Part shown: positions 43,531 to 52,117 of the stretch, piece by piece | Layout of the letters: each line of letters starts with the position of its first letter | How positions within the stretch are numbered: the first letter of the stretch is position 1 | Assembly: GCA_949902595.1 (NCBI GenBank) | Contig: CATLDC010000006.1 | Location: forward strand, 52,903 to 116,902 | Direction of reading: 5' to 3' | Length of the DNA stretch: 64,000 nt | Source of the DNA: an uncultured Candidatus Melainabacteria bacterium | GTDB taxonomy: Bacteria; Cyanobacteriota; Vampirovibrionia; Gastranaerophilales; Gastranaerophilaceae | Translations under genes and position numbers: made by a program | The notes under the pieces: model-generated | What the model saw: only the letters and a program-made list of their open reading frames with translations | Told to the model about the DNA's origin: nothing | Databases searched by the model: none

Positions 43531-44139
43531 TTATCTTACTTTGTTTTCATTTCCTTGTATAAGTCTTTTTATGTTTTCTCTATGAAGATAAACAATGTAA
43601 ACTGCACCAAGTGCGCAATACCCGACATAAGCAATCGGAGCATGCAAAAAATACATTACAAAAGGTGAGATTAGAAGCGCGATAATTGAACCTACTGAAA
43701 CGTATTTTGTTGTGTAGGTTATAATTCCCCAGACAATTGCAATAATAACTCCGACCATCCAGTTGAGAGCGAGGATTGTGCCAACGCCTGAAGCCACAGA
43801 TTTTCCGCCTTTAAACCCTAAGAAGATTGACTTGCTGTGCCCGATAATAACTGCAACAGCTGCGATTACAGGAGCAAGGCCAAGTGATGCGCCTGCTGTT
43901 ACAAAGAGTTTTGCAAGTACAACAGGAAGTGCGCCTTTGAGTGCGTCTAAGAGCATTACAAGGAAGAAATAGTTCTTGCCAAGAACGCGTTTTACGTTTG
44001 TGGCACCTGTTGAGCCGGAGCCGATTGTGCGTATGTCCTGTCCGGTTTTTGCTTTGACTATTAAGTAGCCGGTCGGGATTGAGCCTATTAAATATGCTGC
44101 TATTGCTGCAATTCCAAGTTCTAATAATTTATAAATCAT
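43531..44139 (-). CDS. plsY: Acyl-phosphate:glycerol-3-phosphate acyltransferase
   Basis: 202 aa from ATG 44139, chosen because AGGAGGT lies just upstream; 12 further codons upstream are not needed. Five membrane segments with the three PlsY motifs: GSIPTGYLI, GSGSTGATNVKRVLGK, and GHSKSIFLGFKGGKSVASG. It makes lysophosphatidic acid from acyl phosphate and glycerol-3-phosphate in the inner membrane. Length is normal. Confidence 0.95.
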   Translation of the reverse strand: MIYKLLELGIAAIAAYLIGSIPTGYLIVKAKTGQDIRTIGSGSTGATNVKRVLGKNYFFLVMLLDALKGALPVVLAKLFVTAGASLGLAPVIAAVAVIIGHSKSIFLGFKGGKSVASGVGTILALNWMVGVIIAIVWGIITYTTKYVSVGSIIALLISPFVMYFLHAPIAYVGYCALGAVYIVYLHRENIKRLIQGNENKVR

Positions 44140-44169
44140 GTTACCTCCTGAATTTATTATACCAGAGAT

Positions 44170-44198
44170 TTGCAAATTACTTAAATATCAATTAAAAT
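44170..44198 (+). promoter_or_regulatory. Leaderless-type promoter of the NTPase/TPR gene
   Basis: TTGCAA (44170-44175), 17 bp, TAAAAT (44193-44198), then exactly six bases (CTTTGT) to the ATG at 44205; no Shine-Dalgarno. Confidence 0.55.
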
Positions 44199-44204
44199 CT
44201 TTGT

Positions 44205-46454
44205 ATGGATTATAATTTTCTGGATAGTTCGATTGATATAGAAAACATAGTTTTGCCGGCTTCTGACAAAATTAACCCGTTCCTGCTCAAAAATAATTAC
44301 GCAGATATTATTAAGGCTGTTGATTTTATCGCATCTGACAGCGTTTTGCTCTATGTGCATGGCTTTCTCGGCACCGGCAAAAGACAGTTTGTAAACTACG
44401 TTTCAGAGTTTTTAAGCAAAGACGTTATAAAGCTTGAGTACTACTGCAAAGAATCCACTGTTTGCGATGATATTCTGCTCTCTTTTATAGACGTTATTGA
44501 AAAAAGCCCGATATCTGTTGCAGTGAATCTTAATTCCAAGGTCTCAACCATGGCGGTTAAGTTTCTGCAGTATGTAAGTTCTATTAAAAAGCCATTTTTT
44601 ATCATCCTTCATTCCTTTGACGATGTTCTGGATGAGAATAAGAACCTGATTACAGCTTTTTTATCAGAAGCTATTAAGAACAATAACATTAAGATTGTTC
44701 TCTCAACCCGCGCAATGATTCAAAATGTGCTGGGAGATATTAAGATTGACAGGAAAATATTCCTAAAGGCTCTAACCAAAAACATTTTTGCAGAATTTCT
44801 TGAAGCACATAAGATTATTGCGAGTGATACAACTCTTGAGGATTTCTACAAGTACACCAGAGGCTACTATTATTACACAGCTTTGTCGATTAAGATTATT
44901 CAGGCTATGAAATTATCGCTCAATGATTTTCTGCAAAAATTTGCAATGTCAGGAATGAGCTTTGATTCCTACCTTGGAATGACTTATGTTAACCTGATTC
45001 CGACAACGATTCGGAACTTTTTCTGGTTTTTGAGAACTGCAAGACATGGGCTTACTCTGAACGCCCTTGCTGTTTTTGAACTCTACGACGAATTTTCAAT
45101 CGAGTATCTTAAGTCAAATCTCATGATTTTTATGTCAGGTGAAACAGTCTATGTTCAGGATTATTTTTTGCAGAATATCGATATTTCAATCCCTGCCAAA
45201 ACAGAAATAAAGCTGCATAAATATATTGTAAGCATTTATGAAAAACAACTTAAAGAACCTGTTGCAACGCGCGCTATTATGATATCACGACAGGCTCTAA
45301 GAGCAGAGATTGAGTATCACAATAAATGCGTTAAAGAAATTGAGGAAGGCAAAAAAGAACCGGCACAGCCTGCTATAGCTCCTGTTGAGCAGGTTGAACC
45401 CCGCAAAGAAGAGCATACTGCTCCAAAGGGGGTAGAAGACGCTCTCAAGCTTGCAGAGGCACTTGCTTCGGAAAAGAAATTCACAGATGCAATAGAGGCG
45501 TATTTGAAGATTGCTGATTCTGATAATCTTGATGTGCACTCGCTTCTTGAAGCAAGAACCGCGCTTGCGCGGTTGTACAAAGAGGTTGGTGATTATAGTA
45601 AATCAAGCCATTTCTACGAACTTGTGGAAGCCTTCTACAAACAGCACAATGAGGTTATAAACCTTAATTACCTTTACTATGAACTTACCGGACTGTATTT
45701 TGCTATGTACAAGAATGAGCGTGCTGTTGAGACTATAAAGAAAGTTATCTATTCTGTTGATACTCCGCAGTCCTTGATGGTGGATGCGTGTACTTTGCTC
45801 GGAAACATTTATTCTGCGATGGATAACCCTGATGAGGCATACCAGTATTATCAGAAGGCTCTTGAGTCTCTGGATGAGAACACTTCTGATGAAACTCTTG
45901 CTGAGCTGTATTTTAAATACGCGCTCGCAAACGATGACAGGAATGCTGAAAAAGAAGCGTTCGAGTATTATACAAAATGCATAACAATGGCTTCGCCTAA
46001 TCCGTACAAGTCGCTGGCTTATTCTAATATGGGCTCCTGTTATTTTGATAACGGTAACATGTCGGACGCAAGAGACTGTTTCAAAAAAGCGTACGATATT
46101 GAAAAATCTAATAACAATTATGACGGAATATATTATACTGCGGCGTATCTGGCGAAAATCTACCTGGAAATTGATGCTAACGAGGCTCTGAATTATCTAC
46201 TTGAGGCAAAGCAGAGCGCAGAATTTATTAACGAGGACTTTTATGTTCTGGAAGCTACTGTTGCGCTTGGTGATTTTTATTACAACAATGTGTCGCTTAA
46301 CAAAAAGGCGCTCACAGAGTACTTTAAGGCAAGAAGAATTGCCCAAACCCTTACAGGCTCGGTTGATATTTCCATGATTGAGCGCAGGATTAACGATATG
46401 AAGCTGAGAATGGACAGAGAAGTCTTTGACGAGATTGAGAATAAATATGGATAA
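44205..46454 (+). CDS. STAND-like NTPase fused to TPR array
   Basis: 749 aa. The P-loop is VHGFLGTGKRQFVN (about residues 52-65), a hydrophobic strand ending FFIILHSFDDVLDEN looks like Walker B, and KIVLSTRAMIQN is a sensor-like segment; this is the layout of AAA/STAND ATPases. A helical winged region spans about 200-350, then an E/P-rich linker, and TPRs fill about 415-740 (LLGNIYSAMDNPDEAYQYYQ; YSNMGSCYFDNGNMSDARDC). STAND proteins are switches in regulation, cell death or phage sensing; which applies is not known. It overlaps rsmG by 8 nt. Confidence 0.75.
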   Translation: MDYNFLDSSIDIENIVLPASDKINPFLLKNNYADIIKAVDFIASDSVLLYVHGFLGTGKRQFVNYVSEFLSKDVIKLEYYCKESTVCDDILLSFIDVIEKSPISVAVNLNSKVSTMAVKFLQYVSSIKKPFFIILHSFDDVLDENKNLITAFLSEAIKNNNIKIVLSTRAMIQNVLGDIKIDRKIFLKALTKNIFAEFLEAHKIIASDTTLEDFYKYTRGYYYYTALSIKIIQAMKLSLNDFLQKFAMSGMSFDSYLGMTYVNLIPTTIRNFFWFLRTARHGLTLNALAVFELYDEFSIEYLKSNLMIFMSGETVYVQDYFLQNIDISIPAKTEIKLHKYIVSIYEKQLKEPVATRAIMISRQALRAEIEYHNKCVKEIEEGKKEPAQPAIAPVEQVEPRKEEHTAPKGVEDALKLAEALASEKKFTDAIEAYLKIADSDNLDVHSLLEARTALARLYKEVGDYSKSSHFYELVEAFYKQHNEVINLNYLYYELTGLYFAMYKNERAVETIKKVIYSVDTPQSLMVDACTLLGNIYSAMDNPDEAYQYYQKALESLDENTSDETLAELYFKYALANDDRNAEKEAFEYYTKCITMASPNPYKSLAYSNMGSCYFDNGNMSDARDCFKKAYDIEKSNNNYDGIYYTAAYLAKIYLEIDANEALNYLLEAKQSAEFINEDFYVLEATVALGDFYYNNVSLNKKALTEYFKARRIAQTLTGSVDISMIERRINDMKLRMDREVFDEIENKYG

Positions 46455-47058
46455 TAGATTTGAAATTACTGCCGATTTTACTGAATACAAAAAAGTTTTT
46501 CTGGAAGAAAACTCAAAACTCAATTTGATTTCCAAAAATGATGAAAAGGTTTTGTTCGAAAAACACATCTATGACTCGCTTGCCATAAAACTGTTTTTTG
46601 AAAAATACAACATTTCCTCTGGCGAAATTCTTGATATTGGCTGCGGCGGCGGCTTCCCGTGCGTACCTGTTGCAATAGAAGGGCAAAAGAGCGGGCTGAA
46701 AGTCGTTGGTATCGACAGTATCCAAAAGAAAATCAATTCGATTAACAGAATGAAAGAAGCTCTGGCTCTGGATAACCTGTCAACAATTTGCGGCAGGGTG
46801 GAAAATCTCAAAGGGCGCAAGTTTGACGTGATAACAAGTCGCGCGGTTGCAGAGCTTGCAAAGATTTGTGAATACGCGCTTCCGCTTTTGAAAAAAGACG
46901 GATATTTTGTTGCCTACAAGTCAAAAAAGGCGCTCGAGGAGCTGGAAGGCGCTAAAGCCGTGCTCAAAAAATACAAGGCGGAAGTCAAGGACATTATTGA
47001 ATACACCCTACCGCTTGAAGAGGTTTACGAGCGGAATCTTATCGTAATTGGTTTTTAG
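46447..47058 (+). CDS. rsmG: 16S rRNA m7G527 methyltransferase RsmG (GidB)
   Basis: 203 aa from ATG 46447, overlapping the upstream stop by 8 nt. The start of the family is seen in LNLISKNDEKVLFEKHIYDS and the SAM site in EILDIGCGGGFPCVPVAI; VITSRAVAELAKICEYALPL is the family segment after it. It methylates G527 of 16S rRNA. The 3' end overlaps the convergent acyltransferase by 51 bp. Confidence 0.94.
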   Translation: MDNRFEITADFTEYKKVFLEENSKLNLISKNDEKVLFEKHIYDSLAIKLFFEKYNISSGEILDIGCGGGFPCVPVAIEGQKSGLKVVGIDSIQKKINSINRMKEALALDNLSTICGRVENLKGRKFDVITSRAVAELAKICEYALPLLKKDGYFVAYKSKKALEELEGAKAVLKKYKAEVKDIIEYTLPLEEVYERNLIVIGF

Positions 47059-48105
47059 GTGTTTTAATCCTGCGCCGGATAGGGTTGTGACAACCATGGT
47101 TATTACAAAATACAGGTACGTGTTTTGTACAGGGTTAAATATCCAGTAAATATCATGTGCGCTTCTTTCGCTCATTGGAATCCCGTTCAGCTTGAATATT
47201 GCAGCCGTTATAATGAACATTACAAGCAGGTGGTTTGCCATAATGTGGTATGTGTTTTCGCCCACAAGTTTTATGAATTTTATGTTTTTAATGTAGTCGT
47301 AAGTTACGTTTACAAAGAACAGTGAGAACCATATCCCTGTAATACTGGTTAAAATTGGTACAATAAGCTGGCTGTCAAACCTTGCCCAGACAAGCACATA
47401 GCTTAGCCCGATTCCGTGTTCCGGCACAAAATCCCGGTTAAAGTGCCATAAAAATGCCTGAAAACAGATTACAGCGCCGAGAATCTTAGGGGTGAAAATA
47501 TTGTAGTTTCCGTAAATCCTTGTCATGTAAAAATGTCCGAGGTAGACAAAGAGCAGGGAAAACATTGTTCTTACTGCAAGCAAAAATACAGGTGTCAGCG
47601 GAAATGCTTTGGAAAGCGGAATGGCAGCCAGTCCGAGTATAAGATAAAAGACAAACCTGACTTTTTCGCTCTTTTCCCTCATAAGCCTTTGCAGGAACAG
47701 GAATGTAAGCATTGTAATAAACAATTGCGGCACAAACCACATCGGGCAAGATAGGTCAAATTGGTGGCCGTTCAGAAACGGTGTGATGAAAAAGTTTTTA
47801 AGCGAGTATTCCATGCCCCAGAATTTGCCCGTGAGTTTGTAAATGATTCCGGTAACTACAGCATAGAATGCTTCGTATATGAAATAGAGCACCAGCAAGC
47901 TTTTTACTCGCTTCTGGATAAATTCTCTTACATTATCAAGGTACTTGTCCTTAAAAAGCATGCCTGATATGAAGAAGAACAGTGCAAGCTGGAACGAGTA
48001 TGGAGGAAACATCCCGAATATTGAAAATTCAAGATGCCCCGATACTACTAGTGTGATTGCCAGTGCTTTTAGAATGTTGATTTTGTCTGATAGAATTTTG
48101 TCCAT
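47008..48105 (-). CDS. Acyltransferase 3 family membrane protein
   Basis: 365 aa with about ten transmembrane helices. It starts DKINILKALAITLVVSGHLE, with the catalytic-region histidine of the OafA/NodX/YfiQ family, and continues with FQLALFFFISGMLFKDKYLD. Members O-acetylate or O-acylate sugars of lipopolysaccharide, exopolysaccharide or peptidoglycan. It starts 2 bp after the end of the dehydrogenase gene, so both are in one transcript. The acceptor is unknown. Confidence 0.88.
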   Translation of the reverse strand: MDKILSDKINILKALAITLVVSGHLEFSIFGMFPPYSFQLALFFFISGMLFKDKYLDNVREFIQKRVKSLLVLYFIYEAFYAVVTGIIYKLTGKFWGMEYSLKNFFITPFLNGHQFDLSCPMWFVPQLFITMLTFLFLQRLMREKSEKVRFVFYLILGLAAIPLSKAFPLTPVFLLAVRTMFSLLFVYLGHFYMTRIYGNYNIFTPKILGAVICFQAFLWHFNRDFVPEHGIGLSYVLVWARFDSQLIVPILTSITGIWFSLFFVNVTYDYIKNIKFIKLVGENTYHIMANHLLVMFIITAAIFKLNGIPMSERSAHDIYWIFNPVQNTYLYFVITMVVTTLSGAGLKHLKTNYDKIPLVNLFKR

Positions 48106-48107
48106 GA

Positions 48108-49073
48108 TTAGATTCTGATAAGTATTTTGATGCTTTCTTTTGATTTGTTTGCTTCAAACGCTTCAATCGCATCGTCGATTGAGTAAATATTTGAAATAAA
48201 CGGTTTAAAATCAATGCGTTTGTTTTTCAAAAGCCTCAATGCCGGTGCAAATTGACCGCAGCGTGAGCCTAGAACAGTTATTTCATCAATAACAATCGGC
48301 GCAAGATTGAGTTCCTTACCTGAAGCAACCGTGCTTTTTAGAACAAGTACTCCTCTTGGCTTTGTAAGCGCCATAGAGGTTTCAAAACCTGAAGCAGAGC
48401 CTGTTGCTTCTACTACAACATCGTATTTTTTCTCTATTTTGAACTCGTTTAGAAGTTTAACTTCAACTCCTTGTGCTTTTGCAATGTCCAATTTGTTCTG
48501 GTGTTTTCCGACAAGAAGCACATCAAAGTTTTGCGCATTGAGCGTAAGTGCTGTGGTTAAGCCGAGTTTGCCATCTCCAAGAACAACAACCTTTTGTGTT
48601 GGTTCAATATGAAGCTGTTCTGTGATTTCGCAAGCGGCAGCAAGCGGTTCAACAAATACAGCTTGCTCGTCAGTAACGTTATCCGGCACTTCAAACAGGA
48701 CATTAGTCGGCATGGTCATGTATTCAGCAAAGCATCCGTCTTTTCTCCAGATGCCCAGAGTGTGTCTGTTCGGGCAGTGTCTGTAGTTCTTTTTAGCGCA
48801 CCATTCGCAATCAGGGTCATTGCAGCCGTAGCTTATTTCGGCAACAACTCTTTTGCCGACAAGTGACTGGTCTTCGCCGTTGACTTCTTCTACAACTCCG
48901 ACAAATTCGTGTCCGAGTACGCCCACATAGCCCATGTAGCCTTTGGTTATTTCATAATCTGTATTACATATCCCTGCAAGTGTCACTCTGATTAGGGCTT
49001 CGCCTTTTTGCGGCACCGGCTTTGGGTAGTTTGTGTCTAATTTTAATTCTTTATCAAAAACAATTGCTTTCAT
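48108..49073 (-). CDS. Zinc-dependent medium-chain dehydrogenase
   Basis: 321 aa MDR-family oxidoreductase. Catalytic zinc ligands are in LAGICNTDYEITKG and VLGHEFVGVVEEV; the structural-zinc cysteines are in YGCNDPDCEWCAKKNYRHC; the Rossmann site is VVVLGDGKLGLTTALTL. Relatives include sorbitol, threonine and alcohol dehydrogenases, and the GCNDP-zinc loop resembles the L-threonine/sorbitol group. The natural substrate is not apparent. It lies just left of the phage-derived island. Confidence 0.9.
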   Translation of the reverse strand: MKAIVFDKELKLDTNYPKPVPQKGEALIRVTLAGICNTDYEITKGYMGYVGVLGHEFVGVVEEVNGEDQSLVGKRVVAEISYGCNDPDCEWCAKKNYRHCPNRHTLGIWRKDGCFAEYMTMPTNVLFEVPDNVTDEQAVFVEPLAAACEITEQLHIEPTQKVVVLGDGKLGLTTALTLNAQNFDVLLVGKHQNKLDIAKAQGVEVKLLNEFKIEKKYDVVVEATGSASGFETSMALTKPRGVLVLKSTVASGKELNLAPIVIDEITVLGSRCGQFAPALRLLKNKRIDFKPFISNIYSIDDAIEAFEANKSKESIKILIRI

Positions 49074-49265
49074 TTTTTCCCCCTTCTCTCAAACTTATTC
49101 TAAGCCAAAAGTGCGTCAGATACTACATCTTGGGTTTAGATGTAAAAAAATCTTTACAATTCTTAGGTCGTTTTTGAAAAAGTTGTATTATATACCTGTA
49201 CTCGATTTTGAAACAAGGCGCAATTGCCGCGTAGGATAAATCTTCCAAGGGTATGAGGGGTAGTA

Positions 49266-49700
49266 TTGCCCAATTTAGTAATAGTTAGAACAGAATTTCC
49301 GCCGGAAACGCGCGGACAGGAGGTCTTTGTGCGTCATTGCTGCCGCTTTAAACCGGATGATATTTATTATTTATACGATAATGATTTGTTTTCTTCAAGA
49401 AAACTCTCAATAGGGTTTTGCCCGATTTGTCACAAGCCTGTTGCAGAGCTTATCGAGTTCCGCTTTGACGGGATTGTTAACAAAGAGTCAGTATCAGGTG
49501 TGGCTGCTAATGATTTAATGCTCTCGCTAAGTGACCAGATTTATTACTCAATGCGTGAATGCAATTACTCAAAAGTCCGTTCCAAGCCTTATGGATGGAA
49601 ATTCGGGTTAAATAAAGTTGTTAAATCAAAGGATAAAGAATACGTAAAACAGTATGCCTGCGATTTTTATGGAAATAAGGAATTAGTCAAATCTTTCTAA
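49266..49700 (+). CDS. Unrecognised phage-island protein with CxxC motif
   Basis: 144 aa from TTG 49266, with GAGGGG about 9 nt upstream. Sequence contains HCCRFKPDDIYYLYDND and GFCPICHKPVAEL, so a small zinc ribbon is likely (C-C, C-x-x-C). Because it lies just upstream of phage-type genes and no host function is evident I place it in the phage island. It may be a DNA-packaging or regulatory accessory protein; not certain. Confidence 0.55.
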   Translation: MPNLVIVRTEFPPETRGQEVFVRHCCRFKPDDIYYLYDNDLFSSRKLSIGFCPICHKPVAELIEFRFDGIVNKESVSGVAANDLMLSLSDQIYYSMRECNYSKVRSKPYGWKFGLNKVVKSKDKEYVKQYACDFYGNKELVKSF

Positions 49701-49721
49701 TTTTCTGTTGTTATGATTTCT

Positions 49722-49801
49722 AACCGGAAGCTCTCGTTTCACCTTTCTCTCTCGCGCACATACTCCTTGTGTGTTATACATTGTTTCCCCTGCTTCCGGT
49801 T
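49722..49801 (+). ncRNA. Long-loop hairpin, possible terminator or structured RNA
   Basis: AACCGGAAGC (49722-49731) pairs perfectly with GCTTCCGGTT (49792-49801); a T-rich tail follows (TTTCTTTTT). The 60-base loop is pyrimidine-rich with a small internal stem (GCACA/TGTGT). It may be just a terminator with a long loop, or a small RNA. Confidence 0.4.
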
Positions 49802-49833
49802 TTTCTTTTTATTATGATGAAATGAGGTTTTTT

Positions 49834-50145
49834 ATGCCAAAAGTAAAAGAGCGTGACGCAAAAGCGCTCAGAGAAAGCGTTAACAAGAAACATATCGAGT
49901 TTTATGACAAGACTCTAGGTGTTCTGGAGTTTATTCTCAACGAGTTTGCTCATGATATAAAATACGCGGAGTTTGAATACCTGGAAATGCCGAAGAACTC
50001 AATTGCGACTATAGATTTTCTAATATCAGCAATCGGGAAAGTCCAAAAGGGGCAGCGTTTGGCCCTTGGTTTGGATGATGAGAAGTTTGAAAACACAGAG
50101 CCTGAAATCAACATAATTGAGGGCTTATCAAAGGGGAAAATATGA
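49834..50145 (+). CDS. Unrecognised small phage-island protein
   Basis: 103 aa from ATG 49834 (GAGG a few bases upstream), helical: VKERDAKALRESVNKKHIEF, then SAIGKVQKGQRLALGLD. Its size, basic N-terminus and position upstream of portal would suit a small terminase-type protein, but no motif proves it. It overlaps the next gene by 4 nt (ATGA). Confidence 0.5.
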   Translation: MPKVKERDAKALRESVNKKHIEFYDKTLGVLEFILNEFAHDIKYAEFEYLEMPKNSIATIDFLISAIGKVQKGQRLALGLDDEKFENTEPEINIIEGLSKGKI

Positions 50146-50531
50146 TAGAGGTGCTTATACCAAGAAATCCGCGTTTTCGTCTGTTTGAGAGGCAGTGTCG
50201 AAAGCTTTACGAGGAGAATCAAGCAAAAATCCACGACCCGAACACTTTTGATTTTATTTGTAACAATACTTTTTTCTACATGTTTGTCTTTGATAACAGG
50301 CTAATAGGTGCGATTTATTATTTTATAGACGAGGAAGGGAAGTTGTTTTTAAACGGGTTTGCAAACCGGAAGATGCATTCTCTGAATCTTGAGTGTTTGA
50401 GAATGTCTCTGGATTGGTTCAAATGTGACATTTATGCCGAAGTGCAGAACAAGGCATCAGCGTTATGTCTAAGGAAATGCGGGTTTGAGAAGGTTGGTGA
50501 GCGGGTTTACAGGTTTAGTCGTATGGATTAA
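50142..50531 (+). CDS. GNAT-like acetyltransferase of the phage island
   Basis: 129 aa. The C-terminal half has the GNAT fold hallmark NKASALCLRKCGFEKVGERV, the acetyl-CoA-binding end of motif B, with preceding strands FYMFVFDNRLIGAIYYFIDE. Small GNAT proteins of this size occur in many phages between packaging genes and portal, with unclear targets. It is coupled to the 103-aa gene by an ATGA overlap. Confidence 0.65.
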   Translation: MIEVLIPRNPRFRLFERQCRKLYEENQAKIHDPNTFDFICNNTFFYMFVFDNRLIGAIYYFIDEEGKLFLNGFANRKMHSLNLECLRMSLDWFKCDIYAEVQNKASALCLRKCGFEKVGERVYRFSRMD

Positions 50532-50535
50532 GTCG

Positions 50536-50931
50536 TTAATCATAGCGCAGTGCTTCTAGCTGTTCCGGGGTATATGGAATTTGTGACCAATGTGCTTGTG
50601 CAGATATTACAAAGAATACTAAAAGTGCTAATAGCGCGAAAAAATAAATTAATATCTTTGAATATTTTGTTATCGTGACAGTGTTTTGCTTGGTTATAAC
50701 ACCGCATTTTCTCAAAAGAAATTCTATGACTACGCATATTATAATAGCTGGGATTATATATACGTTTAAAACAAATAGAGTTTTTAGGTATAAAGAAAAT
50801 TTTTCATAGGGTATTTTAAAACACAAATCTGTTGCTTCGTAAAAATTGCAGCAGGCAAATATGATATTAATAAAAAGCGTATAAATCAAGACGTTTGCAG
50901 AATAGTATTTATGATAAGCAGGTATTTTCAT
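50536..50931 (-). CDS. Small multi-pass membrane protein, distant member of the island's membrane set
   Basis: 131 aa, three or four transmembrane helices (VLIYTLFINIIFACC; LFVLNVYIIPAIIICVVIEF; ILIYFFALLALLVFFVI). It lacks the clear LLxNKxY box of the others but has HKYYSANVL at the same N-terminal place and KQNTVTITKYSK before the last helix. Very AT-rich, minus strand among plus-strand phage genes. The predicted promoter (-10 TATAGT, six bases before ATG) makes it leaderless. Immunity or exclusion function is only suspected. Confidence 0.55.
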   Translation of the reverse strand: MKIPAYHKYYSANVLIYTLFINIIFACCNFYEATDLCFKIPYEKFSLYLKTLFVLNVYIIPAIIICVVIEFLLRKCGVITKQNTVTITKYSKILIYFFALLALLVFFVISAQAHWSQIPYTPEQLEALRYD

Positions 50932-50937
50932 AGATTA

Positions 50938-50943
50938 ACTATA
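50938..50943 (-). promoter_or_regulatory. Leaderless-type -10 of the 50536 gene
   Basis: TATAGT on the minus strand, six bases (TAATCT) before the ATG at 50931; weak -35 (TTCATA) 17 bp upstream. Confidence 0.45.
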
Positions 50944-50961
50944 ACACGAAATGGAGGTTTT

Positions 50962-51660
50962 ATGAATAATATAGAAAATTGGGTCCAAAAGCCAGGAAGA
51001 GATCTTTTTAACAAGCATATTCTCAACGCTACAAGAAAAGCCCAAGCCAAATATGGGTTTGAAATGGGAACCGGGGAGCATGCTTCTTGGAACAACGAGG
51101 CTGATGCGTTTAAGCATGCTTATATGCAATGGAACCTATCTTGGTATCAGGGTAGCAAGCGGGCAAAAGAGTTAGGTGATATGCACGAGGATGAGACTCC
51201 TAATGCGCCCTTTGGGGAGAGGAACATGGATTTGTGGAACAATGCAATCGGGCGTGAAGTCGCTTATGAAATGAGACATCAATTGGGTGATGACTTTGAT
51301 TTGTTAAGTGATGAAGCCGCTGGAGAAATCGCAGCCAGAAAAATTGTAGAAAAAATGCGTCGTGGTGAAATGATTACTAACCCTAATGATAAAAGGCGTT
51401 TTGAGAATATGGAATTAGAACGTTTGAGTGAAGCAGACAGGGTTTATTCTAACGGAGAATATGCAAACTTTAGTGAAAAAGTTAAAGAAACTGCAATGAA
51501 TAGCTTTTTAGACGATGTAATTGATAACAACTGGGAGATTCCAAGTGAAGAAAACTTAAATAAACGGGTAAAATCCGGAGAACTAATTTATGTAGATAAT
51601 TATGCCCGCTCGGATGGCAGCAAGGTTGACGGGTATTACAGAAGAAAGCCGGTTAGATAA
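50962..51660 (+). CDS. Possible polymorphic-toxin-type domain protein (DUF6973-like)
   Basis: 232 aa from ATG 50962 (TGGAGG upstream); the longer frame has no support. The body carries a pattern I associate with DUF6973-like toxin domains: NNEADAFKHAYMQWNLSWYQ, then GDMHEDE, then MDLWNNAIGREVAYE. It ends YVDNYARSDGSKVDGYYRRK, a tail common in mobile-element and phage proteins. No signal peptide, so it would act inside a cell or be packaged or exported by another route. Its 3' end overlaps by 8 bp the convergent membrane gene, the arrangement expected for effector/immunity. Confidence 0.55.
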   Translation: MNNIENWVQKPGRDLFNKHILNATRKAQAKYGFEMGTGEHASWNNEADAFKHAYMQWNLSWYQGSKRAKELGDMHEDETPNAPFGERNMDLWNNAIGREVAYEMRHQLGDDFDLLSDEAAGEIAARKIVEKMRRGEMITNPNDKRRFENMELERLSEADRVYSNGEYANFSEKVKETAMNSFLDDVIDNNWEIPSEENLNKRVKSGELIYVDNYARSDGSKVDGYYRRKPVR

Positions 51661-52051
51661 AATGAGACAAACCAAGTGAGAACAAGAATAGTAAAATATA
51701 AATTAAACTCCATAAAAATAATATGTTATATACTTTATTTTGTAATAAAAATTTTGATTGAACGTAAATTTTTTGTTTATTTAATGCTTGTTTGATAAGA
51801 ATAATGATTTCTATAATAATGCCAAGTATAAAAGAATAATAAGTAATGCTAATGGCAATAAATAATATAATCATTATAAAGAAAATACCACATGAGTCCG
51901 AATCACTGGGATAAAAATCAGATAAATGACAAATCAGATAAAGATTGCATATTAACAAATATAAAATATTGGGAATGACGAATACATGAACAGCATGATA
52001 CCGTTTTAATATCATTAGCCAATTATAAAATTTTTTTATGCAATTAATCAT
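51653..52051 (-). CDS. Small membrane protein, NKxY family member 1 (candidate immunity protein)
   Basis: 132 aa, four transmembrane helices. It begins MINCIKKFYNWLMILKRYHA with the K[KR]xxxxH box (KRYHAVH) before TM1 and has SKFLLQNKVYNILFLW before the last helix. Closest relative in the window is the neighbour at 52118 (shared IKKFYN, ILKRYHAVH and KIYVxSKFLLxNK). Leaderless promoter. Very low GC compared with portal. The stop is inside the end of the convergent 50962 gene. Function unknown; immunity, exclusion or holin-like are the options. Confidence 0.65.
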   Translation of the reverse strand: MINCIKKFYNWLMILKRYHAVHVFVIPNILYLLICNLYLICHLSDFYPSDSDSCGIFFIMIILFIAISITYYSFILGIIIEIIILIKQALNKQKIYVQSKFLLQNKVYNILFLWSLIYILLFLFSLGLSHFI

Positions 52052-52057
52052 TTAATA

Positions 52058-52086
52058 ATTATACGATGTATTTTCCAGAGAGTCAA
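52058..52086 (-). promoter_or_regulatory. Leaderless-type promoter
   Basis: Minus strand TTGACT (52086-52081), 17 bp, TATAAT (52063-52058), six bases (TATTAA), ATG at 52051. Confidence 0.6.
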
Positions 52087-52117
52087 TAGGATATATATCT
52101 GAATAGGAAAAGAATAT

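Noticed and set aside
47533..47754. Plus-strand frames inside the acyltransferase and valS regions
   Set aside because: Shadows of strongly supported minus-strand genes; no ribosome sites or family patterns.
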